From an uncultured Flavobacteriaceae bacterium (GTDB taxonomy: Bacteria; Bacteroidota; Bacteroidia; Flavobacteriales; Flavobacteriaceae): a DNA stretch of 36,494 nucleotides. Shown piece by piece: positions 9,280-16,623 of this stretch (positions are counted from its first letter, which is position 1; the number at the start of each line of letters is the position of its first letter). Location: assembly GCA_913020075.1 (NCBI GenBank), contig CAJWAE010000012.1, positions 1 through 36,494 on the forward strand, given 5' to 3'. A program made the position numbers and the translations under genes. The notes under the pieces are model-generated. The model saw nothing but the letters and a program-made list of their open reading frames with translations. It was not told the DNA's origin and made no database searches.

Positions 9280-10293
9280 CTAAGGGACCTCTACTTCGTT
9301 GATGATCTGTGTAATTAAATCTTCAGAGGTGATATTCTCTGCTTCTGCCTCATAAGTCAATCCAATACGGTGTCGAAGAACATCAAATATTACAGCTCGT
9401 ACATCTTCTGGTATCACGTAACCCCTTTGCTTTAAAAAAGCATGGCATTTTGCAGCAGTAGCCAAATTGATACTCCCACGAGGAGAAGCACCAAAGCTAA
9501 TTAAAGGTTTAATGGATTCTAAATTATAATTTTCGGGATAACGCGTTGCGAAAATTAAATTTAAAATATACTTTTCAATTTTCTCATCCATGTAGACCTC
9601 TTTTACAGTTTCTTGAGCGGATAAAATCTGTTTGGTTGTAACCACTGGTTGTATCTTGGGCTGATTACTATTAAGATTATTACGAACTATTAATTGCTCC
9701 TCATCCATTTTAGGGTAATCAATTACTGTTTTTAACATAAATCGATCTACTTGTGCCTCAGGCAAGGGGTAAGTTCCTTCTTGTTCGACTGGATTTTGGG
9801 TTGCCATAACTAAAAAAGGGGCTTGTAGTTTAAAGGTAGTATCACCAATAGTAACTTGCTTTTCTTGCATGGCCTCTAATAGGGCTGACTGAACTTTAGC
9901 GGGTGCTCTATTAATCTCATCTGCTAAAACAAAATTAGCAAAAATTGGACCTTTCTTTATTGAAAAATCATTTTCTTTAATATTGTAAATCATAGTTCCC
10001 ACTACATCTGCAGGAAGTAAATCGGGGGTAAATTGAATTCTACTAAAACTACCCTTAACAGCCTGACTCAAGGTGTTTATTGCTAATGTCTTGGCAAGTC
10101 CGGGAACTCCCTCTAAAAGAACGTGTCCCCTGCCTAATAAGCCAATTAATAACCTATCAATCATATGTTTTTGACCAACAATAACTTTATTCATCTCCAT
10201 TGTAAGGAGGTTCACAAAAGCACTTTCTTTCTCAATTTTTTCATTTATAGATTTGATATCTACAACTTCATTTGTACTGTTCTTAACTAACAT
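9280..10293 (-). CDS. moxR: MoxR-family AAA+ ATPase
   Basis: A 337-residue AAA+ ATPase, first gene of the bat operon. Walker A is G-V-P-G-L-A-K-T at residues 62-69 and Walker B is V-L-A-D-E-I-N-R-A-P. The conserved Q-N-P-V-E-Q-E-G-T-Y-P-L-P-E-A-Q-x-D-R-F block (sensor 1/arginine region) is also present. The A in place of G before K-T in the P-loop is normal for MoxR. MoxR proteins work with VWA partners as chaperone-like remodellers; here the partners are the DUF58 protein, BatA and BatB downstream. Its start faces the aldo/keto reductase gene across a 143-base divergent spacer that contains a 12-base palindrome. Confidence 0.93.
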   Translation of the reverse strand: MLVKNSTNEVVDIKSINEKIEKESAFVNLLTMEMNKVIVGQKHMIDRLLIGLLGRGHVLLEGVPGLAKTLAINTLSQAVKGSFSRIQFTPDLLPADVVGTMIYNIKENDFSIKKGPIFANFVLADEINRAPAKVQSALLEAMQEKQVTIGDTTFKLQAPFLVMATQNPVEQEGTYPLPEAQVDRFMLKTVIDYPKMDEEQLIVRNNLNSNQPKIQPVVTTKQILSAQETVKEVYMDEKIEKYILNLIFATRYPENYNLESIKPLISFGASPRGSINLATAAKCHAFLKQRGYVIPEDVRAVIFDVLRHRIGLTYEAEAENITSEDLITQIINEVEVP

Positions 10294-10341
10294 TTTTTAA
10301 ACTTTTTTGGATTGCAAATTTGAAGAATTTATTTTCCATTC

Positions 10342-10353
10342 ATTGTTAACAAT
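10342..10353. promoter_or_regulatory. Perfect 12-base palindrome in the moxR / aldo-keto reductase divergent spacer
   Basis: ATTGTTAACAAT reads the same on both strands and lies 49 bases before the moxR ATG and 84 bases before the aldo/keto reductase ATG. On the minus strand its TTG is followed, 18 bases on, by TAAATTCT, a weak match to the -7 element. It could be a dimeric repressor site overlapping the moxR promoter. A chance origin is possible in DNA this AT-rich, so the regulatory role is only suggested. Confidence 0.3.
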
Positions 10354-10436
10354 TGGTTAAAAATTGTTTTTTTAGAAAATTTAGTGTAACAAAATTGTTC
10401 CTAATTTTAAAAGTGAAAATAACTTATTTTATTTAG

Positions 10437-11135
10437 ATGAAATCTTTTTCAAGAATAATTTCAGGAACCATGACTTGGGGTCAGTGGGGAAAAAAATATA
10501 CACCTTATGAAATCCAATCTCTGATTGAACAGACTGTCTATTTAGGAATAAACACCTTTGATCATGCAGATATTTACGGAGGATATACAACCGAAGCTGA
10601 TTTTGGATCTGGCTTTAAAATTAGCTCTGTAAGTCGTGAATCTGTTTATTTTATTTCAAAGTGTGGAATTCAATTTCCCTGTGACCAACGTCCGTTAAAC
10701 GTAAAGCATTATGATTATTCTGCCAAGCATTTAAGGATGAGTGTTGAAAATTCATTGAAAAAATTGCAGACTGATTACATAGATGTACTGCTTCTTCATA
10801 GACCAAGCCCTCTAATGGAGTCAGAAACTATATTAAAAGTGGTTCAAGAGCTTCAAGTCGAGGGTAAGATAAAAGATCTAGGAGTATCAAATTTTACAGC
10901 TTCTCAAATGAGTTTGTTTCAACAAGAGGTTCCCCTGTCTTGGAATCAATTGGAATGTTCACTAACGAACGAATCACCAATGTTTGACGGAACATTAGAT
11001 CATATGAAAATTAATAATGTTGGAGCAATGGCATGGAGCCCCCTAGGCAGTTACTTTAAAGAAAAATCTCCTCAAAACAAGCGTATAAAAGGAGTAATGA
11101 ATGATCTTAGTCGAAAATATAATTGTTCTTGGTAA
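10437..11135 (+). pseudogene. Aldo/keto reductase (YdhF-like) lacking its C-terminus
   Basis: The frame encodes 232 residues of an NADPH-dependent aldo/keto reductase. The catalytic tetrad is visible: D42 and Y47 in F-D-H-A-D-I-Y, K75 in Y-F-I-S-K and H121 in L-L-L-H-R-P. The W-S-P-L-G sequence of the cofactor side follows near residue 206. Homology continues to K-Y-N-C-S at about residue 231. A Trp codon and TAA come next instead of the D-Q-L-L-L-A-W helix and remaining ~55 residues expected for the family. The lost part includes much of the cofactor-binding end, so activity is doubtful. Directly after the break, in another frame, comes the C-terminus of PyrE, so the gene was cut by a deletion or a misassembly, not by a simple point mutation. 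Confidence 0.8.
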
Positions 11136-11385
11136 AAGTAGTTTAAATGCTGTTATAGCTCTTAAAGAGGCTGGTGCAAGAGTTTTAGGTATGAAAGCAT
11201 TATTCACTTACGGATTTGAAATTTCAAATGTTGCTTTTAAAAATGCAGATATTAAATTACAAACACTTTGTGATTATCAACACTTATTGACTGTGGCATT
11301 AAATCAAGGGAAAATATCTAAAAAACAAGCTGAAAATTTGCAGGTTTGGCGTAAAAATCCCATCGAGTGGTCTCCTAGTCATTAG
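11131..11385 (+). pseudogene. pyrE: C-terminal fragment of orotate phosphoribosyltransferase
   Basis: From G-K-S-S-L-N-A-V onward this frame matches the last ~85 residues of bacteroidotal PyrE: A-L-K-E-A-G-A-R-V-L-G-M, then F-T-Y-G-F, then the C-terminal W-R-K-N-P-I-E-W. The preceding ~130 residues, including the orotate site and the core of the PRPP loop (normally E-D-L-I-S-T-G-K-S-S), are missing. Just before the break the frame reads V-E-N-I-I-V-L-G-K, which only partly resembles the loop. The nearest in-frame ATG is at 11101, inside the aldo/keto reductase. A 94-residue product from it would lack catalysis. The 3' end overlaps biotin ligase by 11 bases on the opposite strand. PyrE makes OMP in pyrimidine synthesis; an intact copy is not in this window. 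Confidence 0.8.
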
Positions 11386-12124
11386 TTTCGTATTTCATTC
11401 TCACTTCATGAGAACCCAACTCTAGTCGAACACCCATTATATCCTCTAGAATTAAATTTCCTGATTCAGTAACATCTTTCAAAATTCCTTTGAAATTAAA
11501 ATCTTTAGTTTCAAAGGAACTTAATTTGTTTCTTCTCCATAATAATTGAGAATATTCCTTAATAGATTTATTTTTGGAAATCAGATTTAATGAAAATAGC
11601 GCAATCTCTAATTTAGGCTTTAAAATATTAAATACTGCTTCGGGATCTCTTTTTAATCCTGAAACCATTTCTAGTGAACCTGCAAAAGGTAAATTTTCAT
11701 TATAAAATTCATTAATATTCAATCCAATACCAATGATAGAAGCTTTAAGCTTATTTTTTTTTAAAAAATTTTCTATTAAAATTCCACCTATTTTTTTATT
11801 TGCTGACAAAATGTCGTTAGGCCATTTTATTGAAACATCTGGTATCCCAATATCTTCAAGAGCACGAACCAAACAAACAGAAACAGAAGCGCTGATAAAA
11901 AAAGTATTTGCGGAAGTCAAATGTTCAAAAATCTTATAAACACTGAAGGTAAGACTATTTCCAGGGCTTGAAATCCAAATATTATCGCGCTGACCTCTTC
12001 CTGAGGTTTGATGCTTCGCCAGAACCAAATCACCATCACTACACTTGCCATTATTATAACTTTCTTTTAAAAAGTCATTTGTTGAGGAAATGGCATCAAT
12101 TTTGATTAATTTAAAATAGGTCAT
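11375..12124 (-). CDS. birA: Biotin--[acetyl-CoA-carboxylase] ligase (single-domain BirA type)
   Basis: Activates biotin with ATP and attaches it to the biotin carboxyl carrier protein. Visible motifs are S-T-N-D near the start, the biotinyl-AMP loop S-G-R-G-Q-R-D followed by W-x-S-x-x-G-N-S-L-T-F-S, the catalytic K-W-P-N-D-I-L and G-G-I-L-I-E-N. There is no N-terminal helix-turn-helix, so it is an enzyme without repressor function. I place the start at 12124 (M-T-Y-F-K-L-I-K-I-D), giving 249 residues. A longer frame to 12175 exists, but its 17 extra residues precede the family's usual first strand and overlap the rsfS promoter. Confidence 0.9.
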   Translation of the reverse strand: MTYFKLIKIDAISSTNDFLKESYNNGKCSDGDLVLAKHQTSGRGQRDNIWISSPGNSLTFSVYKIFEHLTSANTFFISASVSVCLVRALEDIGIPDVSIKWPNDILSANKKIGGILIENFLKKNKLKASIIGIGLNINEFYNENLPFAGSLEMVSGLKRDPEAVFNILKPKLEIALFSLNLISKNKSIKEYSQLLWRRNKLSSFETKDFNFKGILKDVTESGNLILEDIMGVRLELGSHEVRMKYETND

Positions 12125-12132
12125 AGAAGACG

Positions 12133-12162
12133 TTGTAAGAGACTCAAAAAGTAATAAATTTG
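12133..12162 (+). promoter_or_regulatory. Bacteroidota-type promoter of rsfS-ftsH operon
   Basis: TTG at 12133-12135 and TAAATTTG at 12155-12162 are separated by exactly 19 bases. This matches the -33 TTG / -7 TAnnTTTG consensus of the Bacteroidota housekeeping sigma factor with no mismatch. The -7 box ends 20 bases before the rsfS ATG. The element lies just upstream of the birA start on the other strand, so the two promoters overlap. Confidence 0.65.
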
Positions 12163-12182
12163 TATAAAAGTGCACAACTTAT

Positions 12183-12554
12183 ATGGTAAATAAAAAAAGT
12201 GATGCAGAAAATCTTCTAAAAGAAATCATTAATGGAATCGAAAATGTTAAAGGAGATAAAATACAGAAGCTAGATTTAACAGAAATAGAAAATACTCCTT
12301 GTGACTATTTTGTTATTTGTAGCGGAAATTCTAACACACAAGTTTCTGCAATTGTAAGTTCTATTCAAAAAAATGTAAGTAAAACACTTCATGAAAAACC
12401 ATATCATACCGAGGGTTTGGAATTAGCCGAATGGGTTTTGATTGACTATGTAGACGTTGTGGTGCATGTTTTTCAAAATCAAACACGAGAATATTACAAT
12501 ATCGAAGAGTTATGGGGAGATGCTAAAAGCACCCTTATTTCATCGAATTATTAA
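12183..12554 (+). CDS. rsfS: Ribosome silencing factor RsfS
   Basis: A 123-residue DUF143-family protein that binds L14 on the large ribosomal subunit and blocks subunit joining when nutrients are scarce. Family features are the C-D-Y-F-V-I-C-S-G-N-S-N-T-Q-V segment (about 38-52), the G-L-x-x-A-E-W-V-L-I-D-Y region (79-90) and V-H-V-F-x(5)-R-E-Y-Y-x-I-E-E-L-W-G-D (96-115). Length is normal. It is the first gene of a five-gene plus-strand operon, six bases before ftsH, with a perfect promoter upstream. Confidence 0.95.
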   Translation: MVNKKSDAENLLKEIINGIENVKGDKIQKLDLTEIENTPCDYFVICSGNSNTQVSAIVSSIQKNVSKTLHEKPYHTEGLELAEWVLIDYVDVVVHVFQNQTREYYNIEELWGDAKSTLISSNY

Positions 12555-12560
12555 AATTAT

Positions 12561-14573
12561 ATGAAAGAAGATAAAAAACCAACCACTCCTAAATTTAATA
12601 TTTACTGGCTTTACGGTGCAATCGTTTTTGCTTTGTTAGGAATGAGTCTTTTCGGGGGGAGTGAATCCTGGCAATCAATAAGTAAAACAAATATATCCAA
12701 CTTTGAAAAATACTTGAATGCCGGTGATGTCAGTGAAGTAACTGTTATTCGAAACCAAAGCAGTGTCCGTGTTTCGATTTCACCTGATGCACTTACTAAG
12801 AGTGAACATGAAGGGGTAAACTCTAAAAATATTTTAGGTCAGGAAAATACACAAGGTCCACATTATCAATTTGAAGTTGGGAGTTTAGAGCTTTTTGAAG
12901 AAAAACTTGAAAAAGCAAGAAATAATGGCATTTCTTTCCGATTGGAATTTATTACAATAGAGAATAGATGGGTTGATGCCCTCATTGGATTTTTACCAAT
13001 TATAATCATTATTGGAGTATGGATTTTTATAATGCGAAGAATGTCAGGTGGTGCAGGTGGTGGTGCAGGTGGACAAATTTTTAATATTGGAAAATCTAAA
13101 GCAAAATTATATGATAAAGATGTAGATGTTAAAGTAACATTTAAAGATGTTGCCGGTCTTGAAGGTGCGAAAGAAGAAATTCAAGAAATTGTAGATTTTT
13201 TAAAAAACCCAACAAAATATACCGTTTTAGGAGGAAAAATTCCTAAAGGCGCACTATTAGTTGGTTCCCCTGGCACAGGTAAAACACTACTCGCAAAGGC
13301 AGTCGCTGGTGAAGCAAAAGTTCCTTTTTTCTCACTGTCTGGATCTGATTTTGTAGAGATGTTTGTGGGAGTTGGTGCATCACGAGTTAGGGATTTGTTT
13401 AAACAAGCTAAAGACAAATCACCTTCTATCATTTTTATTGATGAAATAGATGCGATCGGAAGAGCTCGTGGTAAAAGTAATATGACAGGATCTAACGATG
13501 AACGTGAAAATACCTTAAATCAGCTGCTTACAGAAATGGATGGGTTTGGAACAAACACTAATGTTATCATAATTGCAGCTACAAACCGAGCTGATGTTTT
13601 AGATAAAGCTTTGATGAGAGCAGGACGTTTTGACAGACAAATATATGTTGATCTTCCTGATTTAAATGAACGTCGTGAAATCTTCAAAGTACACTTAAAG
13701 CCTATTAAAGCTATAAAATCTTTAGATGTTGATTTTCTTGCCAAACAAACTCCTGGTTTTTCTGGAGCTGACATTGCGAATGTATGTAATGAAGCTGCTT
13801 TGATTGCCGCAAGAAAAAATAAAAAAGCAGTCGGAAAAGAAGATTTCTTAAATGCTGTAGATCGAATTGTAGGTGGATTAGAAAAGAAAAATAAAATTAT
13901 TACTCCTGAGGAAAAGAAAACTATTGCATACCATGAAGCAGGTCATGCCATTGTAAGTTGGTTATTAGAACATGCTGCTCCTCTTGTTAAAGTTACCATA
14001 GTTCCCAGAGGACAATCTTTAGGTGCTGCCTGGTATCTTCCTGAAGAACGTCAAATTGTTCGCACAGAACAGATGTTAGATGAAATGTGTGCTGCACTAG
14101 GAGGACGTGCTGCGGAGAGAGTTATTTTTGATAAAATATCAACTGGAGCATTAAGTGATTTAGAAAAAGTTACTCGTCAAGCTAGGGCTATGGTATCAGT
14201 TTATGGATTAAATGATAAAATTGGAAATATTACATATTATGATTCTTCAGGTCAAGCGGAATATAATTTTACAAAACCTTACTCTGAGGATACTGCTAAA
14301 AAAATTGATTACGAAATTTCACAGATTATAGAAAAGCAATATAACCGAGCTTTAGACATTTTAAATTCTTCAAAAGATAAATTAACACAACTTGCTGACA
14401 GACTTTTAGAAAAAGAAGTTATTTTTAAGGATGATTTAGAAAACATTCTGGGGAAAAGACCTTTTAAAACTAACGAAGAAAAAATTCAAGCAGCAAAAGC
14501 AACAAAGGCAACAAAGGCTACAAAGGCTACAAAGGCTACAAAGGCTACAAAGGCAGTAAAAGTGAAAAAGTAA
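12561..14573 (+). CDS. ftsH: ATP-dependent zinc metalloprotease FtsH
   Basis: A 670-residue membrane-bound AAA+ protease that degrades membrane and regulatory proteins. Membrane helices are at about 15-32 and 140-157, enclosing a periplasmic domain. Then come the AAA module with Walker A G-S-P-G-T-G-K-T (235-242), Walker B I-I-F-I-D-E-I-D (290-297), the R-A-G-R-F-D-R arginine-finger region, and the zinc site H-E-A-G-H at 458-462. Two points are unusual. The second P-loop residue is Ser where most FtsH have Pro. The C-terminus ends in six A-T-K repeats and a lysine-rich tail encoded by a 9-base tandem repeat. It sits 6 bases after rsfS in the conserved flavobacterial order. Confidence 0.96.
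   Translation: MKEDKKPTTPKFNIYWLYGAIVFALLGMSLFGGSESWQSISKTNISNFEKYLNAGDVSEVTVIRNQSSVRVSISPDALTKSEHEGVNSKNILGQENTQGPHYQFEVGSLELFEEKLEKARNNGISFRLEFITIENRWVDALIGFLPIIIIIGVWIFIMRRMSGGAGGGAGGQIFNIGKSKAKLYDKDVDVKVTFKDVAGLEGAKEEIQEIVDFLKNPTKYTVLGGKIPKGALLVGSPGTGKTLLAKAVAGEAKVPFFSLSGSDFVEMFVGVGASRVRDLFKQAKDKSPSIIFIDEIDAIGRARGKSNMTGSNDERENTLNQLLTEMDGFGTNTNVIIIAATNRADVLDKALMRAGRFDRQIYVDLPDLNERREIFKVHLKPIKAIKSLDVDFLAKQTPGFSGADIANVCNEAALIAARKNKKAVGKEDFLNAVDRIVGGLEKKNKIITPEEKKTIAYHEAGHAIVSWLLEHAAPLVKVTIVPRGQSLGAAWYLPEERQIVRTEQMLDEMCAALGGRAAERVIFDKISTGALSDLEKVTRQARAMVSVYGLNDKIGNITYYDSSGQAEYNFTKPYSEDTAKKIDYEISQIIEKQYNRALDILNSSKDKLTQLADRLLEKEVIFKDDLENILGKRPFKTNEEKIQAAKATKATKATKATKATKATKAVKVKK
14499..14552 (+). 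repeat. Six 9-base tandem repeats in the ftsH 3' end
   Basis: Six consecutive copies of GC(A/T)ACAAAG, four identical (GCTACAAAG) and two with A at position 3, encode A-T-K six times just before the FtsH stop codon. The copies are near-identical at DNA level, which points to recent slippage and predicts length variation between strains. Confidence 0.9.
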
Positions 14574-14580
14574 ATTAATA

Positions 14581-15171
14581 ATGGGGATTTGGGGAAAGAT
14601 TTTTGGTGGTACTAATGAAAATAAATCTGAAAAAAGCCCTTATTTACCAGCTGAAATAGTTCCACTAGAAATTAGTTTTGCGAAAAATTTTACAATAAAA
14701 GGGGGACGTTTTTTATATTGTGAAACACCTCCTGTTTCCAAAGTAACTTTTGAAAAAATTTGTGCAGATTTAAATTGTAGTAAAGTTGATGTTTTTAGCT
14801 TAGATAAAAACTTATCTAGTCGCTTTGAAATTCCTTTTGTTTATCAAAATTCGGAAAGTCTAATTTCTTACAAAGCAGCCCTTATGAATTGTGAATATGC
14901 CATAAGTAATACTGGTAAAATATTACTAAGTGAACACCAAATAAAACATTTTAATCTTTCAGATTTTCCGAATACTATTATTGTTTTAGCTACATTGAAT
15001 CAACTTGTTAGTGATGTAAGTCAGGGAATGACATTGTTAAAAAATAAATACGGAAAGGAAATTCCGACAAACATTACCACATTAAAATTACCTGATGAAG
15101 AAAAAAAAATCAATAATGGGAATAGTGCAAAAAATATATATTTGCTTCTAGAAGATGTATTAATAAAATGA
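14581..15171 (+). CDS. LUD-domain (LutC/YkgG-like) protein
   Basis: A 196-residue cytoplasmic protein that occupies the position between ftsH and cdsA where flavobacteria commonly carry a LUD-domain gene. The C-terminal half fits the domain: a C-E-Y-A-I-S-N-T-G-K-I-L strand-turn (about 101-112), N-T-I-I-V-L-A (130-136) and Q-L-V-S-D (141-145). LUD proteins include the lactate-utilisation subunit LutC, but no lutA or lutB is nearby, so involvement in lactate metabolism should not be assumed. It starts 7 bases after ftsH, and its stop overlaps the cdsA start by 4 bases (ATGA), indicating coupled translation. Confidence 0.75.
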   Translation: MGIWGKIFGGTNENKSEKSPYLPAEIVPLEISFAKNFTIKGGRFLYCETPPVSKVTFEKICADLNCSKVDVFSLDKNLSSRFEIPFVYQNSESLISYKAALMNCEYAISNTGKILLSEHQIKHFNLSDFPNTIIVLATLNQLVSDVSQGMTLLKNKYGKEIPTNITTLKLPDEEKKINNGNSAKNIYLLLEDVLIK

Positions 15172-15971
15172 GAGAATTAATAATTAGAGGTCTTTCAGGG
15201 CTACTATATGTAGCTCTTATAGTTTCCTCAGCCTTCATTTCAGATTTAGCACTTGTAATAGTCCTATTTGTTTTTTCGGGACTTGCCCTTTTTGAATTTC
15301 AAAGATTACTTCAATACAAAAGCCCTATACCTTTTCTTTTATTTGGATTATTAGTATATCAGCTCTTCATCAAAGAACCTAGTACTAATATGATCTATAG
15401 CTTCCTTGCTCTGTCAATCTTAGCAAATTTAATATTAGCCTATTTGCTTTTTTTAAATAAACCCTTTCCTTCAGCTCCATATCAAAAGAGCAGCTTATCA
15501 TTTTTTTATTTAGTTGGCTCAGCTTATTTCATTGTTGCAACTACCCATTTTGAAACCAGTATTAATAATAGCATAACATTAATTATGTATTTATTAATTT
15601 GGGTTAACAATAGTTTTGCTTATTTGTCCGGAAAAAAATGGGGTAAAAAACCTCTATTCCCTTCAATTTCACCTAAAAAAACCTGGGAAGGCTTATGGGG
15701 AGGTGCAATAGCTTGTATTATAACTAGTTTAGTAATCTCTTTCTTTGATGATTCTTTACCAGTTTGGAGCTTTCCTGTTTTAGCTCTTATTATTATCTTA
15801 ACTGCAACTATTGGTGATTTGATACAATCTAAATTTAAAAGACAGGCTAAAGTCAAGGATAGTGGATCGTTAATTCCAGGTCATGGTGGGTTTTATGATC
15901 GTATGGATAGCGTTTTGTTTACTGCCCCTTTTATTTATTTATTTATAATTATTACCAATTATGTTTCATAA
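15168..15971 (+). CDS. cdsA: Phosphatidate cytidylyltransferase
   Basis: Makes CDP-diacylglycerol from phosphatidate and CTP in the inner membrane, the branch point of phospholipid synthesis. The 267 residues are mostly hydrophobic with about seven helices. The complete family signature S-K-F-K-R-x(4)-K-D-S-G-x-L-I-P-G-H-G-G-x-x-D-R-M-D lies near residues 223-247. The gene overlaps the LUD gene by 4 bases and psd by 11 bases, so it is cotranscribed with psd, whose pathway it feeds. Confidence 0.95.
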   Translation: MRELIIRGLSGLLYVALIVSSAFISDLALVIVLFVFSGLALFEFQRLLQYKSPIPFLLFGLLVYQLFIKEPSTNMIYSFLALSILANLILAYLLFLNKPFPSAPYQKSSLSFFYLVGSAYFIVATTHFETSINNSITLIMYLLIWVNNSFAYLSGKKWGKKPLFPSISPKKTWEGLWGGAIACIITSLVISFFDDSLPVWSFPVLALIIILTATIGDLIQSKFKRQAKVKDSGSLIPGHGGFYDRMDSVLFTAPFIYLFIIITNYVS

Positions 15972-16623
15972 AGAAGGATATCTGATTATTATGACCAGCT
16001 TTGTTCTATCAGCAGGCATAGTCATTTTTACAGAATATATAGTTGATAATTTTCCAATAATAAAATTTCTAATTCAACTATTTGTATTGATGATGTTAAT
16101 ATTGGTGCTTCAATTTTTCAGAAATCCTAAACGCATAACTCAAAAGAATAAAAACAACCTTATCGCACCTGTTGATGGAAAAATAGTGATTATTAAAGAA
16201 GTTTTTGAAAAGGAATATTTTAAAGATAATCGTATTCAAGTTTCTATTTTCATGTCACCGCTTAATGTACATGTAACAAGATATACTATGAGTGGGCGTG
16301 TACAATTCAGCAAATATCATCCAGGAAAATATTTGGTAGCTTGGCATCCAAAGTCTTCTGAATTAAATGAAAGAACCAGCATCGTATTAAAAAATGATCA
16401 ATTTGGCGAAATACTCTATCGTCAAATAGCAGGAGCTGTAGCTCGTAGAATTATCAACTATGCAAAAAAAGGTATGGAAGTTGAGCAAGGATCAGATGCA
16501 GGGTTCATAAAGTTTGGCTCTCGAGTAGATTTATTTTTACCTCTAGGAACTACTTTAGATATTGCTATAAATGATATTGTAAAAGGGGGTATACAAACTA
16601 TTGCACATAAACCTTTATCCTAA
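15961..16623 (+). CDS. psd: Phosphatidylserine decarboxylase proenzyme
   Basis: Converts phosphatidylserine to phosphatidylethanolamine. The 220-residue length fits the short form of the enzyme. Two membrane helices occupy about 8-24 and 34-52. A-P-V-D-G at 69-73 and F-M-S-P-L-N-V-H-V at 97-105 are family motifs. The self-cleavage site that yields the pyruvoyl group is G186-S187 in K-F-G-S-R-V-D. The gene overlaps cdsA by 11 bases and the convergent valS by 4 bases. The phosphatidylserine synthase that should act between CdsA and Psd is not in this window. Confidence 0.94.
   Translation: MFHKEGYLIIMTSFVLSAGIVIFTEYIVDNFPIIKFLIQLFVLMMLILVLQFFRNPKRITQKNKNNLIAPVDGKIVIIKEVFEKEYFKDNRIQVSIFMSPLNVHVTRYTMSGRVQFSKYHPGKYLVAWHPKSSELNERTSIVLKNDQFGEILYRQIAGAVARRIINYAKKGMEVEQGSDAGFIKFGSRVDLFLPLGTTLDIAINDIVKGGIQTIAHKPLS

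Noticed and set aside
11101-11385. A separate small 94-residue gene
   Set aside because: From 11131 on it is plainly the C-terminal part of PyrE, and the first ten codons overlap AKR coding sequence.
12125-12175. Longer N-terminus for biotin ligase
   Set aside because: The extra 17 residues do not fit the family start and would cover the strong rsfS promoter.
14499-14552. Direct repeats considered as a CRISPR-like array
   Set aside because: The unit is 9 bases, contiguous, without spacers and in frame with FtsH.
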